Shown here in pieces: positions 27,504-36,643 of a stretch of 64,000 bases of DNA. The translations under genes were made by a program, and so were the position numbers. The stretch is from Clostridium sp. C8-1-8 (lineage in GTDB: Bacteria > Bacillota > Clostridia > Clostridiales > Clostridiaceae): NCBI RefSeq assembly GCF_009928445.1, contig NZ_JAABNO010000002.1:372001-436000 (forward strand), in the 5' to 3' direction. Position 1 is the stretch's first letter. Each line of letters begins with the position of its first letter. Under the pieces are notes generated by a model that saw only the letters and a program-made list of their open reading frames with translations, did not search any database and was not told where the DNA came from.

Positions 27504-28935
27504 AATTACAATAGCAATATCAATAATTTTGATTGCTTTTTCATTAATCTTAAATATATTGATAAGGCAAGTGCTGGTTTATAATATGGAAAACAGCATT
27601 TCAAGATCCATGGAAGATATAATGAAAAGTTCGAGAGAATATGTAAAGTATAGGCTAATGGTAAATGATAAGCTATTAGATGATGATATTTTAAAGAATG
27701 ATGCAAGCTATATAGCTAAATATATTTCTTTAAACTATGAAAGTAATAGTAAGGTTATGGACATGCAAGGAAATATACTTAACAATGATGATAGTAATGA
27801 ATCCATGGGGGGAGAAAGCGAGTTAATAGCAAATGCAAAAAAAGGTGAGGCTGTAGTAAAAATTAAATATATCAAAGATAATGTGCAAGGTGATATGGTA
27901 TTCCCAGTTTATATAAACAGTAGGTATTTGGGTATCATTTACCTGAATAAAAGCTACTCTGATATATTGGTAACATATAAAAATACAATTAACACAATAA
28001 CTATTATTCAGATAATTATATTAGTTATAATCCTTGCAACTTCATTTTTAATCACAGCTAAAATAACAAAGCCAGTATCTGACTTAACTAATGCAGTGAA
28101 AAAAGTTGGAGAAGGAATTTATGACATTAATATAAAAGTTAATTCTAAAGATGAGGTAGGTATCTTATCAATGGAGTTCATAAACATGAAAGAAAAGATT
28201 TTTAATCAAATAAATACAATAAAAAATGAGAAGGAAAAGGTTGAAAAACTAGAAAAGGCTAGGCGAGATTTTTTTAACAACGTTACTCATGAATTAAAAA
28301 CACCGCTAACTGCAATTTCAGGATATGCTGAATTATTGTTAGAAGGTATAGTTACAGATCCAGATTTTAAGAATAGAGCGTTAGAAAGAATATATTCAGA
28401 GAGCGAGAGGTTACATTCACTTGTTCTTGAACTTATTGATATTTCTAAAGGAATTTCTTTTATAGAAGAGGATGTTGAAGATATTGATATGAAGCTACTT
28501 ATAAGTGAAATATGTGACGACATGAGTATTAAAGCTAAAAAGTATTCTTTAGAGATAGAGCAAAAAGTAAGTGAAGGAACAATTCCAGGCAGGATCAACA
28601 AGATAAGAGAGTTGTTGATAAATATATTAGATAATGCAATAAAGTACTCTGTGGGAAGTAGTCCTATTTTAATAAAAACTTATATTAAAGAAAACTTTTA
28701 TATTATAGAGGTAGTGAATAAAGGAGAAGTAATTCCTGGAGAGGTCTATAATAACATTTTTCAGCCTTTTACTAAGGGGGCAGATGTTAGAGAAGATAGT
28801 AGAGGCCTTGGTTTATATATATGTAGTGAAATAGTAAAAATGCACAATGGAAAGATTAGTATAGAAAATGGAGAAATTATTACTGCAAATATTGAACTTC
28901 CTTTAAGTGGCAATAACTTGGAAACAAGTTTGTGA
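27484..28935 (+). CDS. Sensor histidine kinase with HAMP domain
   Basis: A 483-residue membrane kinase. Two transmembrane helices (about residues 8-30 and 172-196) flank an extracellular sensor domain of about 140 residues, followed by HAMP (about 197-250), the dimerisation domain with phospho-acceptor His269 (NNVTHELKTPLTA) and the ATPase domain (NILDNAIKYS, DSRGLGLYI). The gene starts inside the response regulator gene (ATG at 27484 or 27487), so the two are translationally coupled. Signal is unknown; the extracellular domain shows no motif I recognise. Confidence 0.92.
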   Translation: MMKIKFKITIAISIILIAFSLILNILIRQVLVYNMENSISRSMEDIMKSSREYVKYRLMVNDKLLDDDILKNDASYIAKYISLNYESNSKVMDMQGNILNNDDSNESMGGESELIANAKKGEAVVKIKYIKDNVQGDMVFPVYINSRYLGIIYLNKSYSDILVTYKNTINTITIIQIIILVIILATSFLITAKITKPVSDLTNAVKKVGEGIYDINIKVNSKDEVGILSMEFINMKEKIFNQINTIKNEKEKVEKLEKARRDFFNNVTHELKTPLTAISGYAELLLEGIVTDPDFKNRALERIYSESERLHSLVLELIDISKGISFIEEDVEDIDMKLLISEICDDMSIKAKKYSLEIEQKVSEGTIPGRINKIRELLINILDNAIKYSVGSSPILIKTYIKENFYIIEVVNKGEVIPGEVYNNIFQPFTKGADVREDSRGLGLYICSEIVKMHNGKISIENGEIITANIELPLSGNNLETSL

Positions 28936-28992
28936 AAGATGGTAAAAACTTAATGATATTATTAACTTAAAGATAAGAAAAGGAGAGTTAAT

Positions 28993-29994
28993 ATGATGAA
29001 TAATTTCTTGAAAAAATCTATGTGCGGTATATTTTTTATAATCATTTCAGCTTCTGTGCTATGTATTGGGTGTAGTAAAAAAGATAAAGAGATTGTAGTA
29101 TCAAAAGATGTGAGTCAGCAAGTAAAGTCAGAAGAAAATGAGATAAAAGAAAAGATAGAACAGGGAGGTAAGTATCTTCAAGAAAAGAAATACGAGGATG
29201 CTAAGAAGGTATTTGAAAGTGCCATAGCTTTGGATACAGGAAATAAAAGTACCTATTTAGAAATAAAGGATAGATATGTTGAAAAGAATAGATTAGATGA
29301 TGCTTACTATATAGTAAAACTAGCAATAGAGAATAACATTGATGTAGAAAATATGAAGTCAGTTCTTAAGGAAATACAAGGGAAGCTTGAGGTGCCTGTG
29401 TTACAAGATACAGTATATACGGATACGAACTATACTCTGCCCAAGGAAGTAAATATAAAAATTAATGGTGAAGAAACTAAACAAGCAGTAAATTGGAATA
29501 ATTCTAATGTTGATACTAGTAAGAGTGGAAAGTTTAACTTCGATGGTGTAGTGGCAGGTAATTATGAGAGAACAGTAAAATTAGTTTTAACAGTAAAGCC
29601 AATAGTAAGAGAAAGAAAATGTGGCTATGTTAAATCGGTATATGAGAAGGATGGAAAGAGATACCTTCAGTTTGATGAAATAGAGTTTTACAAAGATAGA
29701 CAGGCAGCAGATGAAGCTAAAAAAGATGGGAAAGCTATTTTTGAAAGCGATGGCAAGTATTATGCTGAAGATGGATATTATATAAGAAACAAGAGTACAG
29801 AGCTGAAGGTATATGAGATATCAAATAAGGCAACTTTTAAAGATTATGACTACGTCAATTGGACCGGAAACTTAAGTCAGTGCACTTATAGTGATTTTTC
29901 TGACAGAATAGCCAAGCATAAAGAAAGAGAAATATTTTGGATAAATACTGAGAATTCTATAATTATTTCTGCTGATGAACAATTTGTACCATAA
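28993..29994 (+). CDS. Lipoprotein with helical repeat region and Ig-like (Big_4-type) domain
   Basis: A 333-residue secreted lipoprotein: signal peptide ending at Cys28 (slightly unusual lipobox CIGC), charged helical TPR-like region (about 45-130), a bacterial Ig-like domain (about 136-200, with VNIKINGEETKQAVNWNNSN) and a C-terminal domain of unknown fold (about 205-333). It starts 57 bases after the histidine kinase gene with AAGGAGAG upstream. It likely sits on the outer face of the membrane. A role in sensing or in the envelope response of the adjacent two-component system is inferred from position only. Confidence 0.75.
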   Translation: MMNNFLKKSMCGIFFIIISASVLCIGCSKKDKEIVVSKDVSQQVKSEENEIKEKIEQGGKYLQEKKYEDAKKVFESAIALDTGNKSTYLEIKDRYVEKNRLDDAYYIVKLAIENNIDVENMKSVLKEIQGKLEVPVLQDTVYTDTNYTLPKEVNIKINGEETKQAVNWNNSNVDTSKSGKFNFDGVVAGNYERTVKLVLTVKPIVRERKCGYVKSVYEKDGKRYLQFDEIEFYKDRQAADEAKKDGKAIFESDGKYYAEDGYYIRNKSTELKVYEISNKATFKDYDYVNWTGNLSQCTYSDFSDRIAKHKEREIFWINTENSIIISADEQFVP

Positions 29995-30033
29995 GTTTAT
30001 GGTAACTAATGAGATTTTTTGAGTAAAGTTTTG

Positions 30034-30091
30034 AATAAAGCAAGAAGGCCCTAAAATACGAGGCAGTATTTTAGGGCCTTCTTGCTTTATT
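30034..30091. terminator. Very strong bidirectional terminator
   Basis: A perfect 26-bp stem (30034-30059 with 30066-30091) around the loop GAGGCA. It separates the lipoprotein gene from the convergent nitroreductase gene. Confidence 0.85.
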
Positions 30092-30097
30092 AAATTA

Positions 30098-30172
30098 TGT
30101 TACTTGCCATACTTTACTAATTTATATTAGTAATGGAAAATGCGCAAAAAAAGTTCTCTTTAGTTACTTTTT
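30098..30172 (+). repeat. Partial copy of the dispersed repeat tail (copy H)
   Basis: Directly after the terminator, TTGCCATACTTTACTAATTT..AATGGAAAATGCGCAAAAAAAG follows the order of the repeat tail (TGCCAGAATTTCTTCA..AGGCAGATGCGCAAAAAAG), and ends in a weak AAAAAGT/ACTTTTT hairpin. It abuts the 3' end of the nitroreductase gene. Confidence 0.4.
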
Positions 30173-30175
30173 ATA

Positions 30176-30694
30176 TTAAAATTTGTTATAAAAAACAGTC
30201 TCTGAAAGAGAGTTTCTTTTTCCATGATTAGGGTGTGGCTTTGAATCGGCACTTGGATAACCTAATGGGAAGATGCATACTGGAACCAGGTTTGCAGGTA
30301 TATTAAACGCTTTTATTACTGCTTCTGGATCAAAATGACCAACCCAAGTGGTTCCAAGGCCAAGTTCAGTAGCTTGAAGCATCATATGGGTTGCGACGAT
30401 GCTTCCGTCAATATCTGTGTGAATTTTTTCATCATACTTACGTTTCCAAGCTTCGTTTTTATCAGCGCATACAATAAGGGCCATAGGAGCATTGAAAGAG
30501 AAAATGGTACAATCCTTTAATTTTGCAACGGCCTCATCACTTTCTATGACTAAGATTCTTTGAGGTTGTAGGTTTGCTGCTGTTGGAGCTAACCTTCCTG
30601 CTTCTAATATAAGATTAAGTTTTTCTTTTTCTACCTTTTTTTCATCAAAGTTTCTTACTGAATGTCTTTCTTTTACAAGTTCAATAAAGCTCAT
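30176..30694 (-). CDS. Nitroreductase-family flavoprotein
   Basis: A 172-residue FMN-dependent oxidoreductase of the nitroreductase family. The N-terminal RHSVRNFDEKKV binds FMN phosphate; APTAANLQPQRI and the GLGTTWVGHFDPEAV segment follow in family order, and the C-terminal PLGYPSADSKPHPNHGKR is typical of the short clostridial members. GAGGAGG lies upstream of the ATG. Substrate unknown: nitro compounds, quinones or a biosynthetic intermediate are all possible. Confidence 0.88.
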   Translation of the reverse strand: MSFIELVKERHSVRNFDEKKVEKEKLNLILEAGRLAPTAANLQPQRILVIESDEAVAKLKDCTIFSFNAPMALIVCADKNEAWKRKYDEKIHTDIDGSIVATHMMLQATELGLGTTWVGHFDPEAVIKAFNIPANLVPVCIFPLGYPSADSKPHPNHGKRNSLSETVFYNKF

Positions 30695-30780
30695 AAAATA
30701 CCTCCTCTTAATAATATAGCTTAAACTTTTATTATAGTTTATCTACTAGAGAATTATATAGTAGTTTATTACAATAAGTA

Positions 30781-30958
30781 AGTATGTACATTTTTGTTAC
30801 ATACTAACTTAGTGGTAAGTATATAGGGTTCCATTACAAAAACTTAAGTTATGCATGTTCAAAAATCGCAGGTTCTGAGGATTTTTGCTACATGAATAAC
30901 TTAATAGTTGAAGTTGGAACCCTTGTATAATTTATAACTCAACTATTAATTTATACAT
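30781..30958. repeat. Composite palindromic element (MITE-like)
   Basis: A 97-base imperfect hairpin (30826-30922) has outer arms GGGTTCCA/TGGAACCC, inner arms around TTAAGTTAT and an AAAAATC/GATTTTT tip. A smaller inverted repeat AGTATGTA/TACATACT (30781-30805) precedes it. CAACTATTAATTTATACAT just after it recurs in inverted form at 39.5 kb, and TTGAAGTTGGAACCCT recurs at 47.1 kb, so this is a repeated element rather than a single terminator. No gene lies in 30695-31162. Confidence 0.6.
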
Positions 30959-31104
30959 TTCTGAAAATATAAGTTCTATTAAGGGGTAGTATAGATATAC
31001 TACTTAATATTGAAATACATTTAGATATAGATTAGCATATTTATCTAAAGCTTTCTTTTGAGTTTAAGTATTGGAGTGTATGTCTATGTGTACATCCATA
31101 AAAT

Positions 31105-31142
31105 ATAAACACTTATCATAATTATGGATATAGAGTGTTTAT
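31105..31142 (-). terminator. Hairpin after the ZIP transporter gene
   Basis: ATAAACACT (31105-31113) pairs with AGTGTTTAT (31134-31142), 20 bases past the stop at 31163 on the minus strand. Confidence 0.5.
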
Positions 31143-31162
31143 TTCTATTATTATAAGCTAAT

Positions 31163-31957
31163 CTATAAGAATAAAAGTAAGCTTATAGCCATTACAGCCA
31201 TTCCTCCAATAAGTCCGTATATGTAGAGATTATCATCGCCATAATCCCTTGCAGCGGGAAGAAGTTCGTTTAGTGATATAAATACCATGATTCCAGCTAC
31301 TGCTGCGAAAATGATGCCAAAGGTTAGATTATTTATAAAAGGCATAAGTATAAAATATCCTATTATAGCACCAAGTGGCTCAGAAAGCCCAGAAATGAAA
31401 GAATACAAAAACGCCTTTTTTCTATCTCCTGTAGCGTAGTATATGGGTACTGATACTGAGATGCCTTCAGGTATGTTGTGTATAGCAATTGCAACAGCAA
31501 TTGGAACTGCTATAGAAGGTTTATGTATCCCAGAAATGAAGGTTGCGATGCCTTCAGGAAAATTGTGGATTGCTATGGCAAGTGCAGTTAAGATACCTAT
31601 TCTTAGGAGCTTTATATCTGAGTATCCAGTACTGTACTTAATGTTATAGGCTGCAGCTGTGCTTTCTTCGCTTGGTATGAAGGTATCAATAAGATATATA
31701 AGAAGCATTCCGCAAAAAAACGAAATTACTGTGAGCCAAGAACCAGCTTTTATACCAATTTCAGAAGTTAAGGAATCTTTAGCATTTACAAAAATCTCGA
31801 CCATAGAGACGTATATCATGACTCCTGCAGAAAATCCAAGGCTTAAGGATAAAAACTTCGTATTTGTCTTTTTGGTGAAGAATGCCAAAGCACTTCCTAT
31901 GCCAGTAGATAGTCCGGCTAAAAGACTTAGACTGAAAGCAAATAATATGTTATTCAT
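31163..31957 (-). CDS. zupT: ZIP-family divalent metal transporter (ZupT-like)
   Basis: A 264-residue polytopic membrane protein with eight predicted helices. The metal-binding motifs HNFPEG and HNIPEG occur in helices IV and V, the ZIP signature, and the length matches bacterial ZupT. It imports zinc and possibly iron, manganese or cobalt. GGAGG lies before the ATG. It is monocistronic. A decayed ferric-reductase-like gene lies beyond its 5' end, so this region once had two iron/metal-related genes. Confidence 0.88.
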   Translation of the reverse strand: MNNILFAFSLSLLAGLSTGIGSALAFFTKKTNTKFLSLSLGFSAGVMIYVSMVEIFVNAKDSLTSEIGIKAGSWLTVISFFCGMLLIYLIDTFIPSEESTAAAYNIKYSTGYSDIKLLRIGILTALAIAIHNFPEGIATFISGIHKPSIAVPIAVAIAIHNIPEGISVSVPIYYATGDRKKAFLYSFISGLSEPLGAIIGYFILMPFINNLTFGIIFAAVAGIMVFISLNELLPAARDYGDDNLYIYGLIGGMAVMAISLLLFL

Positions 31958-32403
31958 TAAATATCCTCCATTTAAATATACAAAAATAAATCATCATTAA
32001 AAATTGGGTAGTTTATTAAGGTACTTGTCCAACTTTGTGTGTAATATAACTAATCTGAATAACTTATAGATATAGTACTTGTCCATAATAAAGGCATTTA
32101 ATTTGATATCTACATTTTATAAATATGATTTTTATTACATGATTATGAGTAGAAATTAAATCTAAGGCTATATATGAGAAGTTATTGTAGTAAAGAATAT
32201 TTACGTGTAAAAAAGTCAGTGGACATAATTTTAATATTAATATCATAGCTGTTTTGAACGTAAAATTACTTTATTTGAATGTATTACTTATAATGATGTA
32301 TCAGTATAAGTAATTGGATTAAATAAATAGAGCTGTTGCTGAGAATAATTATCTATAGTCATTTCAATAAAAATTATTTTTTACAATATCTAAAAAGGTG
32401 GAT
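31958..32403. other. Intergenic region without recognisable gene
   Basis: AT-rich DNA between the zupT start and the pseudogene. A short sequence TACTTGTCCA occurs twice (near 32021 and 32074), of unknown meaning. Confidence 0.4.
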
Positions 32404-33040
32404 ATGATGAAAAAACGTCTAGGATTAATCTTAATATTACTAAGTTTTATTATTACTTGGCTTTGCTGGATTCTGGAAAGATTAGCAAGTTCTATGTATG
32501 CCAATAGATAATACTCACAGCTTATAGTATCTATAGCTCTGGTTGTCTTTACTTAGATAAAATATATATCAAGCAGACATAGATTGATTGATAAGATATT
32601 TCATGGATTGGATAAACACTATGCATATCACAAATATCTTAGTATTTTAGCCATTATCCTAATCTGGGGCATGATCTAACCTTAAAGATGGGGAGAAGGA
32701 GGAATTGGGATAACTCCATTCAGAAGCTTTTTACAATCTGATATTCCAAGTGAATATAACATAGATTTTTTCTATGCCTATAACAATGATACAGATGTAC
32801 CGTATGCACAAGAATTAGAAGGGAGTAGAACTAAGAAAATGTAAAAATACATTTGTTAGATAGTTATAAGAGTGGTTTTTTAGTAATTGAGCATATTGGC
32901 AAATACTTGAATAAAGAGGAAGCTATAGAGGTGTTTTTCTGTGGACCAAAGCCGATGAGGAAAAAGATTGCAAAAGAATTAAAAAAGAGAATTATAAAGT
33001 TAAAGAATTTCGTTATGAACAATTCCAGTTTAATAAGTAG
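32404..33040 (+). pseudogene. Decayed ferric-reductase-like / FNR-domain oxidoreductase
   Basis: Starting at ATG 32404 after AAAGGTGG, the frame encodes a membrane helix (KKRLGLILILLSFIITWLCW) and is then interrupted by in-frame stops near 32509, 32554 and 32680. The same frame continues with HGLDKHYAYHKYLSILAI (ferric-reductase transmembrane motif) and then jumps to GGIGITPFRSFLQ, the NAD-binding motif of FNR-type reductases, so roughly 200 codons are missing. After a frameshift near 32840 the C-terminal VFFCGPKPMRKKIAKELKK follows, and a second shift yields EFRYEQFQF at the end. Functional expression is not possible. An intact relative would be about 430 residues. Confidence 0.8.
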
Positions 33041-33345
33041 AAATAAATAGTACATTGCATTTACTCTGCCATAATACTTAATTTGGGATGATTTAAGCTT
33101 GGAATAGTATATTTATTGTAATTATTTGATTGAGTTTTTATTCTAGAAAATATTATTTTTAAAACCATGTCTATTATCTTCTCAAGTTAAAAGGTACGGT
33201 TTTAACTTTGGTTAAGTAAAGTTTTTTGTGAAGTTTAATAATTTAATTATAACAGTGAATAAAAAAAGACAGACCGTTTTTTAGAGGATAGAAAATTATG
33301 ATGAAATTAGTTGGTTAAAAAATGGTTTTAATTCCACTATATGGG
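33041..33345. other. Intergenic region upstream of the maltodextrin operon
   Basis: No gene or RNA structure that I can support. The operon promoter starts at 33346. Confidence 0.4.
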
Positions 33346-33374
33346 TTGTAAACGTATAAAAATAGTGATATATT
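33346..33374 (+). promoter_or_regulatory. Promoter of the maltodextrin operon
   Basis: TTGTAA (33346-33351), 17-bp spacer, TATATT (33369-33374), placing the transcript start near 33381. Confidence 0.6.
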
Positions 33375-33389
33375 AATACTGTAGTGATT

Positions 33390-33413
33390 GGAAACGGTAC
33401 CGATAACGGTTCC
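33390..33413 (+). promoter_or_regulatory. LacI-family operator
   Basis: An imperfect palindrome at 33390-33413, with GG.ACCG.TA.CGGT.CC symmetry about its centre and outer GGAA/TTCC. It sits just downstream of the transcript start, where binding of the LacI-type regulator encoded at 38391 would block the operon. The regulator-site pairing is inferred. Confidence 0.6.
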
Positions 33414-33487
33414 GAATCCTTGAATTATCTAAACATCAATTATATTTGATGAAACTCTAAAAAATTATAAGGGGAGAGGGATTTATT

Positions 33488-34843
33488 ATGAAAAAGAAAT
33501 TGCTAGCTCTTGTAATGTGCGTTGCCGTAGGCTCCACTATACTAGCAGGATGTGGTGATAAGGGGAAATCATCTTCATCATCAAAGGAAATTTACTTTTT
33601 AAATTTCAAACCTGAAATTGCTCAAGTTTATGACAAAATTGCAAAGGATTATGAAAAGGAAAAGGGTGTCAAAGTAAAGGTTGTTACAGCTGCTAGTGGT
33701 ACTTATGAGCAAACCTTAAAGTCAGAAATAGCAAAATCTGATGCACCAACGATTTTCCAAATAAATGGTCCAGTAGGTTACCAAAATTGGAAGGACTACT
33801 GCTCAGATCTAAAAGATTCAAAGTTATACAGCACTCTTACTGATAAAACCTTAGCAGTAAAAAGTGGTGATGGTGTTTATGGAATTCCATACGCTATAGA
33901 AGGTTACGGAATAATTTATAATGATGCAATCATGAAAAAGTACTTCGCACTTTCTGACAAAGCAGTGTCAATAAGCTCTACAGCGGAGATAACCAATTAT
34001 GATACCTTGAAAAAAGTAGTGGATGACATGACTAAACATAAGGATCAGTTAGGAATAAAAGGAGTATTTGCTTCTACTTCCTTAAAGTCTGGAGAACAAT
34101 GGAGATGGCAGACTCACCTTGCTAACTTACCTTTCTATTATGAATTTAAAGAAAATACTAAATATGACAGCCCACTTTTAGCTGGTCTTGCAGCGGACAA
34201 GGTTGATTTTAAATACTCAGATAACTTTAAGAATATCTTTGACTTATATATAAACAACTCATGTACAGATAAGAAGTTATTGGGAACTAAATCTGTTGAT
34301 GATTCCATGTCTGACTTTGCTTTAGGTAATGCAGCGATGGTTCAAAATGGTAACTGGGCTTGGGCACAGATTAAAGGCGTTAGCGGTAATACTGTTAAAG
34401 AATCTGATGTTAAGTATTTACCAATATATACTGGAGTTAGTGGAGAAGATAATCAAGGTCTATGTATAGGTACAGAAAACTTCTTTGCAATTAACAGCAA
34501 AGTATCAAAGGAAAAGCAACAAGAATCTCAAGATTTTCTTGAATGGTTGTTCTCAAGTGATACAGGAAAGAAGTATGTAACAAATGATTTAGGATTTATA
34601 GCCCCATTTAATACTTTTAGTGATAGTGAAAAACCATCAGATCCATTAGCTAAAGATGTATTAAGCTGGATGGCTAAAGGTAAAACAAACGTAGCTTGGT
34701 CATTTGCAGCCTTCCCAAGTGAAAACTTTAAGAATGCCTTTGGAGATGCATTATTAGAGTATACTCAAGGAAGTAAGTCTTGGGATGATGTTGTAAAAAC
34801 TGTTAAGGAATCATGGCAAACAGAAAAGGCAAATAAGAAGTAG
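33488..34843 (+). CDS. Maltodextrin-type ABC transporter solute-binding lipoprotein
   Basis: A 451-residue family 1 extracellular solute-binding protein. The signal peptide ends in the lipobox LAGC (Cys22), followed by a Ser-rich linker; the mature part has the two-lobed fold typical of MalE-like proteins (QINGPVGYQNWKD, VQNGNWAWAQI, FLEWLFSSDTGK). The operon encodes two permeases and a 4-alpha-glucanotransferase, so alpha-glucan oligosaccharides are the likely ligand. A hairpin after this gene probably lowers expression of the permease genes relative to it. Confidence 0.88.
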   Translation: MKKKLLALVMCVAVGSTILAGCGDKGKSSSSSKEIYFLNFKPEIAQVYDKIAKDYEKEKGVKVKVVTAASGTYEQTLKSEIAKSDAPTIFQINGPVGYQNWKDYCSDLKDSKLYSTLTDKTLAVKSGDGVYGIPYAIEGYGIIYNDAIMKKYFALSDKAVSISSTAEITNYDTLKKVVDDMTKHKDQLGIKGVFASTSLKSGEQWRWQTHLANLPFYYEFKENTKYDSPLLAGLAADKVDFKYSDNFKNIFDLYINNSCTDKKLLGTKSVDDSMSDFALGNAAMVQNGNWAWAQIKGVSGNTVKESDVKYLPIYTGVSGEDNQGLCIGTENFFAINSKVSKEKQQESQDFLEWLFSSDTGKKYVTNDLGFIAPFNTFSDSEKPSDPLAKDVLSWMAKGKTNVAWSFAAFPSENFKNAFGDALLEYTQGSKSWDDVVKTVKESWQTEKANKK

Positions 34844-34865
34844 GTATTGCAGTATAAATAATACT

Positions 34866-34906
34866 AATGGTGAGCTTAGAGATTTAACTCTGACTCACCA
34901 TTTTAA
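34866..34906 (+). terminator. Intercistronic hairpin / partial terminator
   Basis: AATGGTGAG (34866-34874) pairs with CTCACCATT (34894-34902), with an inner TTAGAG/CTCTGA stem, then TT and AAAATT. It lies between the binding-protein and permease genes, the usual position for differential expression. Confidence 0.6.
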
Positions 34907-34929
34907 AATTAAGAGTAGGAGAAGATAAC

Positions 34930-35772
34930 GTGGAAAAGATATTAAAAAAATATTTTCATATTTTTGCCCTTCCAACATTAATAGCGTTTTTAATAGCTTT
35001 TTTTGTACCCTTTATATTAGGAATGTACTTATCCTTCACTGAGTTTACTACTGTAACAAATTCTAAATTTGTTGGTCTTAGCAACTATGTGAAGGCGTTT
35101 CATAATAAAGATTTTTTAAATGCATTGATTTTTACAGCTAAGTTTACAGTAATTTCAGTGCTTAGCATAAATATATTTGCTTTTATTCTAGCTTTATTTC
35201 TTACTAGAGGGTTGAAAGGCTCAAACATACTGAGATCATCTTTCTTTATGCCAAACCTAATAGGTGGAATAGTTCTAGGTTATATATGGCAATTAATAAT
35301 AAACGGTGTATTATATAAATTCGGAGTAACTATGACCTATGATCCAAAGTATGGTTTTTGGGGGCTAGTTGTTTTGATGAATTGGCAGATGATAGGATAT
35401 ATGATGATAATATATATCGCAGGTATACAAAATGTTCCGGAGGATTTGATAGAAGCTGCAAAGATAGACGGCGCAGATTCTTTCAAGATATTGAGAAGTA
35501 TAAAGATTCCTATGATAATGCCTTCTATTACAATATGCTTGTTTTTAACAATATCTAACTCGTTCAAGCTCTTTGACCAAAACTTAGCACTAACTGCAGG
35601 TGCACCAGCAAAGAAAACTGCTATGTTGGCTTTAGATATCTTTAATACTTTTTATGGGTCTGTAGGCTCAGAGGGTATAGGCCAAGCTAAAGCAGTGATG
35701 TTCTTCTTGTTAGTAGGGGTATTTGCATTTGCACAGCTTGCATTTACTAGGAATAAGGAGGTTGAGAGTTAA
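34930..35772 (+). CDS. Sugar ABC transporter permease (MalF/LacF-type)
   Basis: A 280-residue inner-membrane permease with six predicted helices. The EAA loop that contacts the ATPase is EAAKIDGADSFKILRSIKIP (about residues 176-195). GTG start at 34930 with a GGAG site. Its stop overlaps the start of the next permease by one base. It pairs with the MalG-like protein to form the channel; no ATPase gene is present in the operon. Confidence 0.9.
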   Translation: MEKILKKYFHIFALPTLIAFLIAFFVPFILGMYLSFTEFTTVTNSKFVGLSNYVKAFHNKDFLNALIFTAKFTVISVLSINIFAFILALFLTRGLKGSNILRSSFFMPNLIGGIVLGYIWQLIINGVLYKFGVTMTYDPKYGFWGLVVLMNWQMIGYMMIIYIAGIQNVPEDLIEAAKIDGADSFKILRSIKIPMIMPSITICLFLTISNSFKLFDQNLALTAGAPAKKTAMLALDIFNTFYGSVGSEGIGQAKAVMFFLLVGVFAFAQLAFTRNKEVES

Positions 35773-36605
35773 TGAAAACTTTAAAGTTAAAGAATAGTGT
35801 AATAACTCTAATATTATTTGTTCTGGCGGTAGCATTTATAATACCCATTTTGATAGTACTAATGAATTCTTTTAAGGGAAAGTTATTTATTAGTGATACT
35901 CCATTCGTATTTCCTACAAGTAAAACCTTTATAGCATTAGAAAACTATACAAGTGGGCTTGAAAAGACAGGCTTCTTAAAAGCCTTTGGATATTCACTAT
36001 TTATTACAGTTTTCTCAGTTGGGGCGATAGTAATATTTACATCTATGACAGGCTGGTATATAACTAGGGTTAAAACTAAATTGACTAAGGCAATGTACTA
36101 CTTGTTTGTTTTTTCAATGATTGTACCATTTCAAATGGTTATGTTTACTACAACTAAGATGGCTAATATGCTTCATTTAGATAATCCAATAGGTATTATT
36201 GTTATATACCTTGGATTTGGATCAGGATTGTCTGTGTTTATGTTTTCTGGTTTTGTAAAGTCTATTCCTTTAGAGATAGAAGAAGCTGCTTTAATAGATG
36301 GATGCAATCCTATTCAAACTTATTTCAAGGTTGTTTTTCCGGTATTAAAACCAATATCAATAACTGTAGCGATACTAAATGCTATGTGGATATGGAATGA
36401 TTATTTACTGCCATATCTTCTAATTGGTAATGAGTATAAGACTATCCCAATAGCAATACAATACTTAAAAGGCGGATATGGTTCCATAGATATGGGTGCT
36501 ATGATGGCTATGTTAGTTTTAGCTATTGTACCAATAGTAATATTCTATTTTGCTTGTCAAAAGCACATCATCAAGGGTATTGCAGCAGGTGCTGTCAAGG
36601 GTTAA
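35772..36605 (+). CDS. Sugar ABC transporter permease (MalG-type)
   Basis: A 277-residue permease with six helices and the EAA loop EEAALIDGCNPIQTYFKVVFP (about residues 174-194). It overlaps the upstream permease by one base (TAATG), implying coupled translation. It completes the membrane part of the maltodextrin importer; energy coupling must come from an ATPase encoded elsewhere, such as an MsmX-like shared subunit (inference). Confidence 0.9.
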   Translation: MKTLKLKNSVITLILFVLAVAFIIPILIVLMNSFKGKLFISDTPFVFPTSKTFIALENYTSGLEKTGFLKAFGYSLFITVFSVGAIVIFTSMTGWYITRVKTKLTKAMYYLFVFSMIVPFQMVMFTTTKMANMLHLDNPIGIIVIYLGFGSGLSVFMFSGFVKSIPLEIEEAALIDGCNPIQTYFKVVFPVLKPISITVAILNAMWIWNDYLLPYLLIGNEYKTIPIAIQYLKGGYGSIDMGAMMAMLVLAIVPIVIFYFACQKHIIKGIAAGAVKG

Positions 36606-36643
36606 AATAAAAAATAAAAATACTGTATAAAAGGAGGAAGAGT

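Noticed and set aside
32853..33050. Independent 65-residue gene
   Set aside because: Its sequence is the C-terminal part of an FNR-type reductase (FFCGPKPM) and it lacks a ribosome binding site; it is part of the pseudogene at 32404-33040.
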